64,000 bases of DNA from Acidobacteriota bacterium (GTDB lineage Bacteria > Acidobacteriota > Terriglobia > Acidiferrales > UBA7541). Of this stretch, positions 28,135-36,769 are shown piece by piece. Every line of letters starts with the position of its first letter. The first letter of the stretch is position 1. The notes under the pieces were generated by a model. The model was not told the DNA's origin. It saw only the letters and a program-made list of their open reading frames with translations, and made no database searches. A program made the position numbers and the translations under genes. The DNA is taken from NCBI GenBank assembly GCA_013289695.1, contig JABCZK010000006.1, positions 62,001-126,000 of the forward strand, written 5' to 3'.

Positions 28135-28707
28135 CTAGCCTATGACTTCCTTGTCGGCCACCAGTTGCCGGAAGTATTGGAACCGCACCAGAAGTTGGCC
28201 GTTCTGCTCGACCGTTTCGAGCGTATCCATTCCGCGCAGACATGGGCCGCTGATCCGGCTGCCGTCCGGCGCGTAGACGGCGCCGTGGCAGGGGCAGATA
28301 AATTCCTGCTTGGCGCTTACCCAGGGGACGGTGCAACCCAGGTGCGGGCAAATCGAGGAGAGCACCCGCAACTGGCCTTGGCCGTTCTTGGTTATGTATA
28401 CCGCTTTTTCGGATACTGCTTTGCGCCAGCCATCCACTTGCTCGATCTGAATCGTCCGCTCGACCGGCTCGTTCAAGGATGAAAATTCGCTCAACGAGCC
28501 GATGGGAGATGCTTTCAATTCCGTAGTAAGGCGCAAGAGGGGAAAAAGTGCGAATCGAATCAACGGCACGGCAAGCAGCGCGCCAACGCACAGCGAACCC
28601 AGCGCGAGTAGAGCTCCCAGAAACGATCGCCGCTGCTCATCGAAGGGTTGCGCCGTGGAAAATTTCCACCGGGGAGTATTTCCGGCGTCGTCCGCACCTA
28701 TCTTCAT
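28135..28707 (-). CDS. Rieske iron-sulfur subunit of the cytochrome bc complex
   Basis: 190 residues with one N-terminal transmembrane anchor (about 28-58) preceded by RR at 26-27. The 2Fe-2S cluster ligands are Cys120 and His122 in CPHLGC, and Cys138 and His141 in CPCHG; Cys125 and Cys140 can form the stabilising disulfide. It shuttles electrons from quinol at the Qo site to haem c. It lies between the cytochrome c and cytochrome b/c genes, all on the minus strand, giving a three-gene respiratory operon. Confidence 0.93.
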   Translation of the reverse strand: MKIGADDAGNTPRWKFSTAQPFDEQRRSFLGALLALGSLCVGALLAVPLIRFALFPLLRLTTELKASPIGSLSEFSSLNEPVERTIQIEQVDGWRKAVSEKAVYITKNGQGQLRVLSSICPHLGCTVPWVSAKQEFICPCHGAVYAPDGSRISGPCLRGMDTLETVEQNGQLLVRFQYFRQLVADKEVIG

Positions 28708-28785
28708 CGCATCCTCCCACGGCTGTGCGTTTCCCTTCGAGCGCCGAATGCCTTGCTGGCGGCCGCACGCCTCACAAAGATGTTT

Positions 28786-29124
28786 TCATTTCTTGGGGAG
28801 TTGCCGAATGTAGGCCACGAGCGACTTGATCATATCCGGAGAAAACTTCGAGCCGAAGGCGGGCATCTTGCCGCTCCCCTTGGTGATGATGGCAGCCAGC
28901 TGCGCGTCGGTTTGTTTTTGCACCTCGTCCGATCGCAGGTCTCTGGCCTTCAGGGCCTTGCCGGTGGGTGTATTGGCGCTGCCGTCTTCGCCGTGGCACA
29001 ACGTGCAGTTGGTCTTGAAGGTCTTGGCAGCGTCGTTCTGAGCCCGCAGACCTGATGGGAAAGCCAAAGCTGCCAGAAAAATGAAAATCGTCGCGGTTGC
29101 CATACGACCGATGATTTGCTCCAT
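28786..29124 (-). CDS. small periplasmic cytochrome c
   Basis: Class I cytochrome c of 112 residues. Signal peptide about 1-29 (ends LRAQN), haem-binding CTLCH at residues 40-44, and probable axial Met87 in GKMPAF. First gene of the bc operon and likely the soluble or loosely attached electron acceptor. An internal ATG at residue 8 is an alternative start. Confidence 0.88.
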   Translation of the reverse strand: MEQIIGRMATATIFIFLAALAFPSGLRAQNDAAKTFKTNCTLCHGEDGSANTPTGKALKARDLRSDEVQKQTDAQLAAIITKGSGKMPAFGSKFSPDMIKSLVAYIRQLPKK

Positions 29125-29387
29125 CTTTTTTCTCTCTTTCGCTCGCGCAATATCTCGCTGAAAGTCCCCGGGAGGTTTCTGTAGTCCCAGTCGTGCGAAG
29201 CCCCGCGCGGAACTGGAAAGGAGTTTACCGCAGCATTGTCATCGCGTCGCGCTCTTTTCTCCTGAACATCGCGTGATCGCCGTTGTGCGCCTCGTTCTGC
29301 GCGACGATCCTGCGTCTGAAAGCCGGTCGGGTGCGGCCGTAATGAACGCTACAGCCGCGAAGCCCAAACACCCTGCGATTAATATCC

Positions 29388-29687
29388 CTATGCGGCCAGC
29401 GGAACTTCAGAATGCGCTTCGAGCAAATCATTCCAAAAAGAGGTAGCAGGCTCAACTGCGGAGATGCCGATCTGGCCGCGCCGCTCCGCATTTTCTCCTC
29501 CTACCCACGCGATTGGAAACTGTTCCACCTTGTTTTGGCGCTTGAGAGAGACTTGGCTCCCGGACCGCAGTTCGCCGCGAATACCTTTCAAATGCGCTCC
29601 CCGCTTACTGACGTCAATGGTCACGACTTCTTGCTCCAGAACGCGGCCGTTGGCGTCGGTGGCCCGTAGTTCCACGGGCACGGCCAC
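29388..29687 (-). CDS. PilZ-domain protein, start uncertain
   Basis: About 99 residues: VAVPVELRATD, VVTIDVSKRGAHLKG and GQIGISAVEP follow the PilZ pattern (D/NxSxxG motif seen as DVSKRG), suggesting c-di-GMP binding. The arginine-rich RxxxR element that normally binds the ligand is encoded just before the GTG at 29687 (reading RRTERGDRRYN). The frame there is open as far as an in-frame TGA near 29850 but contains no ATG, GTG or TTG. Either translation starts at a rare codon, or the copy has lost its start. Confidence 0.6.
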   Translation of the reverse strand: MAVPVELRATDANGRVLEQEVVTIDVSKRGAHLKGIRGELRSGSQVSLKRQNKVEQFPIAWVGGENAERRGQIGISAVEPATSFWNDLLEAHSEVPLAA

Positions 29688-30056
29688 ATTGTATCGCCGG
29701 TCGCCGCGCTCTGTTCTTCGACGGCGGCTGCGATGATGCTTAGCCTCTACGTCACACCAAGGTTGCTGTGTTAATGACGATGCGGAACCTCCCTCGCCGA
29801 ATCCCAGCCCAATCGCCTTCGCCGCTTGGCAGAGCTTTGCTCACGCCGCTGTGTAGCTGCTTCATTGAAATGTCGCGCCAGCCAAGTCCAATCAGCTGTT
29901 CGCTCCCGCTGAAGGCGCGTCCCACGACCGGACAGCTGCGTGCGATCATGCCAACGACAGACCGGCTAAGCTGTGCGCCAACAATCGGATGGATGGCGTC
30001 GCAGATGGGCGAGCACGTGCTTTGATTCGTTGTAACATGTGCCCGGAGGTGCCCAG
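29688..30056. other. intergenic region before the first ADOP permease
   Basis: Apart from the arginine-rich extension of the PilZ frame, nothing convincing is coded here. No PadR gene or TTCTA/TAGAA operator precedes this permease. A GGAGG at 30045-30049 serves its ATG. Confidence 0.3.
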
Positions 30057-32501
30057 ATGACCTCGTTCTGGCAAGACATACGCTTCAGCTTGCGAATGAT
30101 CGCCAAGGCCCCAGGCTACGCGGCGATTGTCATCCTCACGCTCGCGCTGGGCATCGGCGCAAACTCCACGATTTTCAGCTGGATCAATTCCGCGCTGCTC
30201 AATCCAGTTCCCGGACTTTCCAAGCCGAACGAGATCGTATCGATGACGCAAGGCCGCCCCGGCGGCAACCCGTTGGGTTTTAGCTATCCCGATCTCCAAG
30301 CCATGCGCGACGGGCAACAAAGTTTCACGGGCATCGCCACGTGCATGTTCGCTCCCATGAGCCTCACGGGCAAAGGCAAACCAGAGCGCATCTGGGGCAT
30401 GGTCGCTTCCGCGAATTATTTCGATGTGCTGGGCGTGCGGCCGATCCTGGGCCGCGGCTTTCTTCCGGCAGACGACGAAAAGCCCGGTGGCGCGCCCTTC
30501 GCGGTGATCAGCTACCGTCTGTGGCAAACGCATTTCGCCGCGAATCCGGCCATCGTCGGCCAGTCCATCGAAATCAACCAACATTCCTACTCCATCGTTG
30601 GCGTAACTCCAGCCGTGTTTCAGGGCAGCATCACCGGCCTGCGCATGGAGATATGGGTCCCGATCATGATGGAAGCGCAATTGATGCCAGGTGGTGACGC
30701 GCTTCATGATCGTCACAACGACTGGCTGTTCGCCTATGGACGGCTGAGGCCCGGGGTCTCCCGCCAGCAGGCCGGAGAGGAAATGACGCTTCGCCTGCAG
30801 CGCGACGCTAAGAATTATCCCGACGAGCACAAGGGGAATAGCAGCGTCACAGCGCATCCGCTCTGGCGCAATCCATTCAGCTTCAATATTTTTTTCGCGC
30901 CCCTGCTGCCGGTGCTGATGGCCATCGCGGGCCTGGTGCTGCTGCTCGCCTGCGCGAACGTCGCCAATCTAATGCTGGTTCGCTCCGTGGGACGCAGGCG
31001 TGAAATCGCCATTCGCATTTCGCTCGGTGCCAGCCGCTGGCGGCTGGTGCGGCAATTGCTCGTGGAAAGCCTGATGCTGGCGCTGGCCGGAGGCGCCATC
31101 GCGCTGCTGATCACGCTGTGGACCGCGGGAACGCTGATGAAATTCCTGCCCGCGATGGATTTTCCGATCTCGCTCGTCATCCGCGCGGATCGCAATGTGC
31201 TGCTCGCGACGGCCATCATCTCGGTACTCACGGGCGTCCTCTTCGGAATTTTGCCCGCGCTGCGGGCCTCAAGCGTCGCGCCGGTGGCGGTGTTGAAAGA
31301 GGATACCGCGAGCGCATCCGGTGGAACGCGCAAAGCACGTCTGGCTGGCGGCCTTGTGGTCGCGCAAATTTCACTGTCGTTGCTGCTGCTGATCTGCGCG
31401 GGATTGTTCATTCGCAGCGTCATGCGCGCCGGGCAAATCAATCCGGGATTCAACGCGCACGACGTGCTGATCGCTTCCTACGATCTTTTCCCCGCGGGAT
31501 ATGCAGAAGAGCAGGGCGCGCAATTCGATCGCCAGCTCGTCGCAAGACTGGAAGCGCTTCCCGGCGTGCAATCCGTGGCCCTTTCCAGCCGCGTGCCGCT
31601 AGGACTGATCCCGGACTCGACCACTGTGAAGCCTGAGGGCTACGTGCCGCAGGCCAATGAATCGCTGGACATGCCGATGGCCATCGTCTCGCCGAATTTG
31701 TTCCGCACCATGCAGATTCCGCTTGTGAAAGGCCGCGACTTCACGCTGCAGGACGCCAAGAATTCGCAGCGCGTCGTAATCGTCAACGAAGCTTTCGCGG
31801 GTCGCTACTGGCCGCATCAGGAAGCTCTCGGCAAACAATTGAACTCCGACGTGACGCACGAATGGTTCACGGTGGTCGGTGTGGCGCGAGACACCAAGGT
31901 CTCTACCCTGACCGAAAAACCCACGCCCTTCCTGTTTCTGCCGCTGTCCCAGGTTTACCACGCGTCCATGATCATCCATGCGCGTGTGAACGGAGATCCG
32001 TTGGCGTTCGGCAAGTCCGTCGAAAAATCAATCCACGAACTGAATTCCGACCTGGTCGTGTTCGACGTCACCTCGCTCGAAGTGAACGAGCAAATGAACA
32101 CTTTCCCCCAGCACATCGCGGGAACATTCGTCGGCGCATTCGGGTTGCTCGCGCTGGTTCTCGCCGCCGTGGGAATTTACGGCGTAACGGCCTACACCAC
32201 GCGGCAGCGCACCCACGAGATCGGCATCCGCATGGCGCTGGGTGCGAACCAAGAGGACATTCTTCGGCTGGTGCTCGGGCAAGGGCTTCGCCTGACGTTC
32301 ATCGGGTTGGGTCTGGGCCTCGCGGCGTCGTTCGCATTGACGCGCTACCTCAGCAGCTTGCTCCTGGGCGTCACCAGCACGGATGCGCTCACCTTTGCGA
32401 CCGTCGCAATCCTGCTCTGCGCCGTGGCGCTTCTCGCCTGCTTCCTGCCCGCGCGCCGCGCCATGCGCCTCGACCCCATGGCCGCGCTGCACTACGAATA
32501 A
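30057..32501 (+). CDS. ADOP-family ABC transporter permease (MacB/FtsX-like), copy 1
   Basis: 814 residues from the ATG at 30057 with GGAGG 7 bases upstream. It has the duplicated orphan permease layout: TM1 in a [18 protein letters not shown] segment (about 25-50), a periplasmic MacB-like domain, a first FtsX three-helix core (about 285-420), a second TM and periplasmic domain, a second FtsX core (about 690-800), and the conserved ending RLDPMAALHYE. No ATP-binding subunit is adjacent. These permeases are known as greatly expanded in Acidobacteria, with unknown substrate. This copy lacks the N-terminal prefix domain seen in copies 2 and 4. Confidence 0.88.
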   Translation: MTSFWQDIRFSLRMIAKAPGYAAIVILTLALGIGANSTIFSWINSALLNPVPGLSKPNEIVSMTQGRPGGNPLGFSYPDLQAMRDGQQSFTGIATCMFAPMSLTGKGKPERIWGMVASANYFDVLGVRPILGRGFLPADDEKPGGAPFAVISYRLWQTHFAANPAIVGQSIEINQHSYSIVGVTPAVFQGSITGLRMEIWVPIMMEAQLMPGGDALHDRHNDWLFAYGRLRPGVSRQQAGEEMTLRLQRDAKNYPDEHKGNSSVTAHPLWRNPFSFNIFFAPLLPVLMAIAGLVLLLACANVANLMLVRSVGRRREIAIRISLGASRWRLVRQLLVESLMLALAGGAIALLITLWTAGTLMKFLPAMDFPISLVIRADRNVLLATAIISVLTGVLFGILPALRASSVAPVAVLKEDTASASGGTRKARLAGGLVVAQISLSLLLLICAGLFIRSVMRAGQINPGFNAHDVLIASYDLFPAGYAEEQGAQFDRQLVARLEALPGVQSVALSSRVPLGLIPDSTTVKPEGYVPQANESLDMPMAIVSPNLFRTMQIPLVKGRDFTLQDAKNSQRVVIVNEAFAGRYWPHQEALGKQLNSDVTHEWFTVVGVARDTKVSTLTEKPTPFLFLPLSQVYHASMIIHARVNGDPLAFGKSVEKSIHELNSDLVVFDVTSLEVNEQMNTFPQHIAGTFVGAFGLLALVLAAVGIYGVTAYTTRQRTHEIGIRMALGANQEDILRLVLGQGLRLTFIGLGLGLAASFALTRYLSSLLLGVTSTDALTFATVAILLCAVALLACFLPARRAMRLDPMAALHYE

Positions 32502-32886
32502 AATCAGATTGTGCGTCAGACTTACTTCTTTGCGTCACGCGAGGCTTCACCGTATGCCCAAACACAGATGTACGTGTCATCCCGAACGGAGTCCCGCGCT
32601 CTTTCTTTCCCGCCGCAGTTTGGCGGGCGCGGAACGCAGAGAGGGATCTGCTTTTTGCGGATCAGGCTAGGCTCTCAGGGGCGGGAGCTGTGGGCGCTAT
32701 CCGACCCGCAAGAGTCTTTGTAGGTCGTGGCTTTAAGCCGCGACATGAACGCAGCAAAATCAGTGCGGCTTCAGCCGCTGAAGTACCAATTTTGCAGTTG
32801 TCACTCAGACACTTGGACCATCAATCCCCGCTTCTCGCTTGTCGCCGAATATTTCACATGACCGAAGCGCAGTCGCGCGCACGGAA
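32502..32886. repeat. intergenic dispersed repeats
   Basis: Two repeat types fill this gap between convergent permease genes. Around 32574-32700 is the widespread intergenic element that begins TGTCATCCCGAACGGAG and continues to GAGGGATCTGC, with an internal CCCGCC/GGCGGG hairpin. At 32716-32802 is a module beginning CTTTGTAGGTCGTGGC, with nested inverted halves (GTCGTGGCTTTAAGCCGCGAC and GCGGCTTCAGCCGC). Related modules occur near 44591, 48640-48905 and 54510-54640. Confidence 0.6.
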
Positions 32887-35800
32887 CTACTCATATCTCA
32901 AGGCCACCATAGGATCCACGCGCGTGGCGCGCCGCGCTGGAATGTAACACGCGGCCAGCGCCACCAGCGCCAGCAGCACAGCCACCGCGCTCATCGTCAA
33001 AGGATCGCTCGCGCGCACATTGAACAGCATCGAACCCAAATAACGCGTCACACCCAGCGCCACGCCGATCCCCACGGCCGCGCCAACCATCGCCAGCGCA
33101 ATTCCTTGCCACAGCATCAGCTTCAGCACTCTCTCGGGCTGCGCCCCCAGCGCAATGCGAATCCCAATTTCCCGCGTGCGCCGCGAAACCTCATACGAAA
33201 GCAATCCGTACAATCCGATGCACGCCAGCACCAGCGCCAGCACGCCGAAAAATCCCGCTAGCCGCGCCACCAGCCGTTCCTGAAACAGCAGCCGGTCAAT
33301 TTGTTCCGATTGTGTCGTCACGTTGAACAGCGGCAAATTCCCGTTCACTTGCCCGACCACTTCGCGGACCGCCGGAAGCAGGGCCTGCGGATCAGCCGCC
33401 GTGCGCAATTCAAACGTCGCGCCTCCCGCGTGCTGCGGCGAGTACATCATGGGGTGGATCTCCCGCCGCAGGTCGTTGTATTTCGCGTCGCGCACCACGC
33501 CGACGATTTCGTAGCCGGGAGTAGCCGCCCCCAATGGTCCCGCCGCCGATTCTCCAAATGGTTTCCCGATCGGATTTTCCTTTCCCAGATATTTCTGCAC
33601 GAACGACTGATTCACGATCACCGGCGTCGGCGCCGATGTCGGCTTGTCCCCGCTATTGGCAGCGGCCAACTCGAAATCCGAAACGCCGAAGCCGCGTCCG
33701 GCCAGAAACGGAATGTGCAGCGTCTCAAAAAAATTCGCTCCCACGTCCAGCACATCCGACTCCGCCGTCTGATCCTCCGGCGTGCCCGGCCAATGGAACA
33801 TCGTGATCATCAGCCCGTTGCTGAGCAGCGGCATCATCGAATAGCTCGCCGAATTCACGCCCGGCGTTTCGGCCAGCCGCCCCTGCAAATCGCGGTACAA
33901 GTTGTCCGCCTGCGCGGCTTTGTAGCCGGCCAGCGTCGGATCAATTCCGAAAATCAAGATATTGTGCGCATCGAACCCCAAATCTACGCTGCGCAGATTC
34001 TGCAACGTGCGCACCAGCAGTCCCGCGCCCACCAGCACCACCACCGCCAGCGCCACTTGCGCCACCACCAGCAAGTTTCCGGCGCTGAACCATCTGCCGC
34101 CGGATTGTCGCGAGCCTGCCGAGCTCCCCTCGCCCTCCTTCAGCGTAGGCGTCAAATCAACTCGCGCGCCGCGAAACGCCGGCGCCACGCCGAAAAGTAT
34201 TCCGGTGAAGAGCGAAATCGCTACGGTGAATCCCAGCACGCGCAGGTCCACGCCCGTCGCGAAACCGAGCGGCCACGCCTGATTACTCGACAGGAATGAA
34301 ATAATCGTGTGCGCGCCCCAATACGCAAATAAAATCCCCAATAAGCCGCCCAGCACCGAAAGCATCACGCTCTCCGTCAGCAATTGCCGTACGATCCGAG
34401 CGCGCCCCGCTCCCAGCGCCAATCGCACCGCCATTTCTTTTTGCCGCGCCGCTGCCCGCGCCAGCATCAATCCCGCCACGTTGGCGCAAGCGATCAGCAA
34501 AATGATTCCGACCGCAAGCATCAGCACGTACAACGGATCGGTGTAGTGCGCGCGTTGTCCGCTAAGACCGCTCTGCGCCGAGACCAGTCTCACCTGCGGA
34601 TTATCGTCGGCCGTCGCAAGTGTCCTTGGCGCGCTCGGCGCTTCGGTTTCGGTGGGATGCGCGCCGCCCGCCGCAGGCACCACTCCTTGCAGCTGCGCAT
34701 CCATCGTGAACTGCGTCTTCTCATTCCCCGCAGCCTGCCCCGTCGGCCCACCCGCTCCTTCGCCATGCATCTGAATGGCAGCGTTCCCAGGCGCCAGTTG
34801 TGCCGCCGCAGGCGGTGCCGCGCTCGCCGCCATGCTCGGCCCTCCCGCTCGCGGAATCGGCAGGGCCCCCATCTTGCCGCCAGGGAACAGCAGAACGGCC
34901 CCATGCAGCACTTCGTTGCGGAACATTCCACTCACCACCGCTTGCGCCTGTGCCAGCGAAGTTCCCGGCTTCAGCCTGCCCACAATCGTCAACCACCAAA
35001 ACCCCACATCATGCTGACGGTCCTGACCGCCCAGCGCGTCCATTCCTTTCAGCGGATTAATTTTTTGCTGCTTCGAGAGCGGAACCCACACATCGTAATC
35101 GCTGCCCGGCGTAATTCCCGTGAACCGCTGCTCGGCTACGCCCACAATCGTGAATGGCACGGCGTTCAATTCGATCGTGCGTCCGATCACCTCGCGTGAG
35201 CCGCCAAACGCGCTTTGCCAGTAGCCATAATTCAGCACGGTGACGGGCGCGGCAGCAGGCGTGTCGTCGCTCGCGTCCAGCAGCCGGCCCACCGCGGGCT
35301 TCAGTCCCATCGTGTGAAAAAAGTCTCCCGAAATCAGCTGCCCGTTAATCACGCTGGCGGGCCCGTTGCCCGTCAAATCCAGCTTGCCGGTATTCGCAAA
35401 CGCAGCCGTCCCCGAAAAAATATTGGCCTGCGCGATTTCGCTATACATCGGCTCGGAAAACGAACAGCCGTTGGGATTGAACAGGCCTCCGCCCATATCC
35501 ATCGGGCAATCCCCCGAAGACATCATCCCGTGAATGTTCGGCGCTTTTCGCGCGCTCCACTTCAGCAGCACCAGTTGCGCCGGATTCTCCACCGGCAACG
35601 AGCGCAGCAGCACCGCATCAATCAAACTGAAAATCGCCGTGTTCGCGCCGATGCCGAACGCCAGCGTCAACACGGCGACCGTCGTAAACACCGGACTTTT
35701 GCGCAGCATGCGCAACCCGAAGCGCACGTCCTGCCACAGCTGCTCCAGCCACACGAAACTCCACACTTCCCGCGCGTCTTCCTGCACACGCGTCACGTTG

Positions 35801-35934
35801 CCGAATTTCCGCACCGCTGCGTAGCGCGCTTCCTCTGGCGACATGCCGCGCGCGATGTTGTCCTGCGTCTCCATCTCGATGTGCTCGCGGATATCCTGTT
35901 CCAGCTCGTCCAGCATGCGCTTGCGCCGCCTCAT
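32887..35934 (-). CDS. ADOP-family ABC transporter permease, copy 2 (PadR-linked)
   Basis: About 1015 residues; ATG at 35934 lies in an ATGA overlap with the PadR stop, and GGAGG precedes it. An N-terminal prefix domain ([19 protein letters not shown], then [19 protein letters not shown]) precedes TM1. Two MacB/FtsX halves follow, ending [12 protein letters not shown]. It is about 200 residues longer than copy 1. Part of this is the prefix domain, and part is a low-complexity Ala/Gly/Pro insertion around residues 375-460 (for example [17 protein letters not shown]) in the first periplasmic region. Orphan permease with unknown substrate, translationally coupled to its regulator. Confidence 0.88.
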   Translation of the reverse strand: MRRRKRMLDELEQDIREHIEMETQDNIARGMSPEEARYAAVRKFGNVTRVQEDAREVWSFVWLEQLWQDVRFGLRMLRKSPVFTTVAVLTLAFGIGANTAIFSLIDAVLLRSLPVENPAQLVLLKWSARKAPNIHGMMSSGDCPMDMGGGLFNPNGCSFSEPMYSEIAQANIFSGTAAFANTGKLDLTGNGPASVINGQLISGDFFHTMGLKPAVGRLLDASDDTPAAAPVTVLNYGYWQSAFGGSREVIGRTIELNAVPFTIVGVAEQRFTGITPGSDYDVWVPLSKQQKINPLKGMDALGGQDRQHDVGFWWLTIVGRLKPGTSLAQAQAVVSGMFRNEVLHGAVLLFPGGKMGALPIPRAGGPSMAASAAPPAAAQLAPGNAAIQMHGEGAGGPTGQAAGNEKTQFTMDAQLQGVVPAAGGAHPTETEAPSAPRTLATADDNPQVRLVSAQSGLSGQRAHYTDPLYVLMLAVGIILLIACANVAGLMLARAAARQKEMAVRLALGAGRARIVRQLLTESVMLSVLGGLLGILFAYWGAHTIISFLSSNQAWPLGFATGVDLRVLGFTVAISLFTGILFGVAPAFRGARVDLTPTLKEGEGSSAGSRQSGGRWFSAGNLLVVAQVALAVVVLVGAGLLVRTLQNLRSVDLGFDAHNILIFGIDPTLAGYKAAQADNLYRDLQGRLAETPGVNSASYSMMPLLSNGLMITMFHWPGTPEDQTAESDVLDVGANFFETLHIPFLAGRGFGVSDFELAAANSGDKPTSAPTPVIVNQSFVQKYLGKENPIGKPFGESAAGPLGAATPGYEIVGVVRDAKYNDLRREIHPMMYSPQHAGGATFELRTAADPQALLPAVREVVGQVNGNLPLFNVTTQSEQIDRLLFQERLVARLAGFFGVLALVLACIGLYGLLSYEVSRRTREIGIRIALGAQPERVLKLMLWQGIALAMVGAAVGIGVALGVTRYLGSMLFNVRASDPLTMSAVAVLLALVALAACYIPARRATRVDPMVALRYE

Positions 35935-36293
35935 GATTTGCCCTCCTGTTCCGACGGTCGCAGAATCCGCGCGATCGCTCCTGCCAGCTTGTCCCACTTG
36001 CTGGTCTCGAGCACCAGCTGCCGCCGCCCCTTCGCGGTCAGCCGGTAAAATTTCGCCCGCCGATTATTTTCCGAAGTGCCCTCTTCGGCCGAAATCCATC
36101 CGCGCTTGATCAACCGGTGCAGCGCCGGGTAAAGCGATCCCTGCTCGACCTGCAACACATCGTCAGATTTGAATTCGATGGCTTTCGCAATGGCGTGCCC
36201 GTGCGTCGGCCCCAAAATCAAAGTGCGCAGAATCAGCAGGTCCAGCGTTCCTTGCAACAATTCAATGCGTTCGCGTTGTTCTTTGGTAGACAT
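35931..36293 (-). CDS. PadR-family transcriptional regulator (acidobacterial ADOP-linked type), copy 1
   Basis: Winged-helix regulator of 120 residues beginning [20 protein letters not shown]; the core contains [18 protein letters not shown] and [20 protein letters not shown], the PadR DNA-binding and wing regions. Start at 36293 is chosen over the frame to 36437 because the family begins here and a promoter lies immediately upstream. Its ATG is inside one arm of an inverted repeat, implying self-control. The predicted transcript starts at or one base before the ATG, so the mRNA may be leaderless. The stop overlaps the permease start. Confidence 0.9.
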   Translation of the reverse strand: MSTKEQRERIELLQGTLDLLILRTLILGPTHGHAIAKAIEFKSDDVLQVEQGSLYPALHRLIKRGWISAEEGTSENNRRAKFYRLTAKGRRQLVLETSKWDKLAGAIARILRPSEQEGKS

Positions 36294-36329
36294 TCTAGGC
36301 AAGATACAGCCGCCCCAGTAGAATGTCAA
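36289..36329 (-). promoter_or_regulatory. PadR copy 1 promoter and palindromic operator
   Basis: On the minus strand: -35 TTGACA (36329-36324), 17-base spacer, -10 TATCTT (36306-36301). A perfect 9-base inverted repeat, GACATTCTA (36289-36297) and TAGAATGTC (36319-36327), brackets the -10 and overlaps the -35 and the start codon. The same TTCTA/TAGAA arrangement occurs before PadR copy 2. Confidence 0.65.
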
Positions 36330-36514
36330 GGGGAGCAGCGCGCGTCTTCGCGCGAGAGCAATGAGCACACCAGCGAGTGGAAAACAGGTAGCTGCCAGAC
36401 AACCGCTCGTATACGGGCCCGCATTTGATAGGCACAATAGAAATTGCAGTCAGAAACTCACGTGCGGAACATCTGGGTGTGGCTGGCAACAAAACACAAT
36501 AAGCTGTAATTCCA

Positions 36515-36751
36515 TTGACGAGCACGCTCGTGCAATTCTTGCTGCTCGGATTTGCCGCCGTAGTCTGGGCATGCTTTTGTCCGATTACAGGAAAGGGCCA
36601 CTACAGGGGCTGTCCGCCCGGCGGCTTCGATCGCGCCGAAGATCCATTGAATTTTTGGGCTCCGACAATAATCATTTTCGCCATCGGCATCTACATGGTT
36701 CTAATCTTTTTCGGAGTCATACCTTTGCCGTCGCGGTCCACTCAGCACTGA
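36515..36751 (+). CDS. small two-helix membrane protein
   Basis: 78 residues from TTG at 36515, or 73 from GTG at 36530; neither has a clear ribosome site. Two hydrophobic segments (about 5-22 and 48-68) flank a polar loop HYRGCPPGGFDRAEDPLN with two of the three cysteines nearby. Composition looks genuine rather than a shadow. No family recognised. It lies between divergent PadR copy 1 and convergent ADOP copy 3. Confidence 0.5.
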   Translation: MTSTLVQFLLLGFAAVVWACFCPITGKGHYRGCPPGGFDRAEDPLNFWAPTIIIFAIGIYMVLIFFGVIPLPSRSTQH

Positions 36752-36769
36752 ACGCGAGCCGCACGCGCT

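Noticed and set aside
28109..28591. N-terminal extension of the cytochrome b frame
   Set aside because: It overlaps the Rieske gene in another frame and lacks cytochrome b features; GTG 28108 with GAAGGAG is preferred.
29752..29949. 65-codon minus-strand frame between PilZ and ADOP copy 1
   Set aside because: No ribosome site or family similarity; composition not distinct from background.
33301..34299. Long plus-strand frame over ADOP copy 2
   Set aside because: Antisense shadow with Arg/His-rich composition; the minus-strand permease has clear family motifs.
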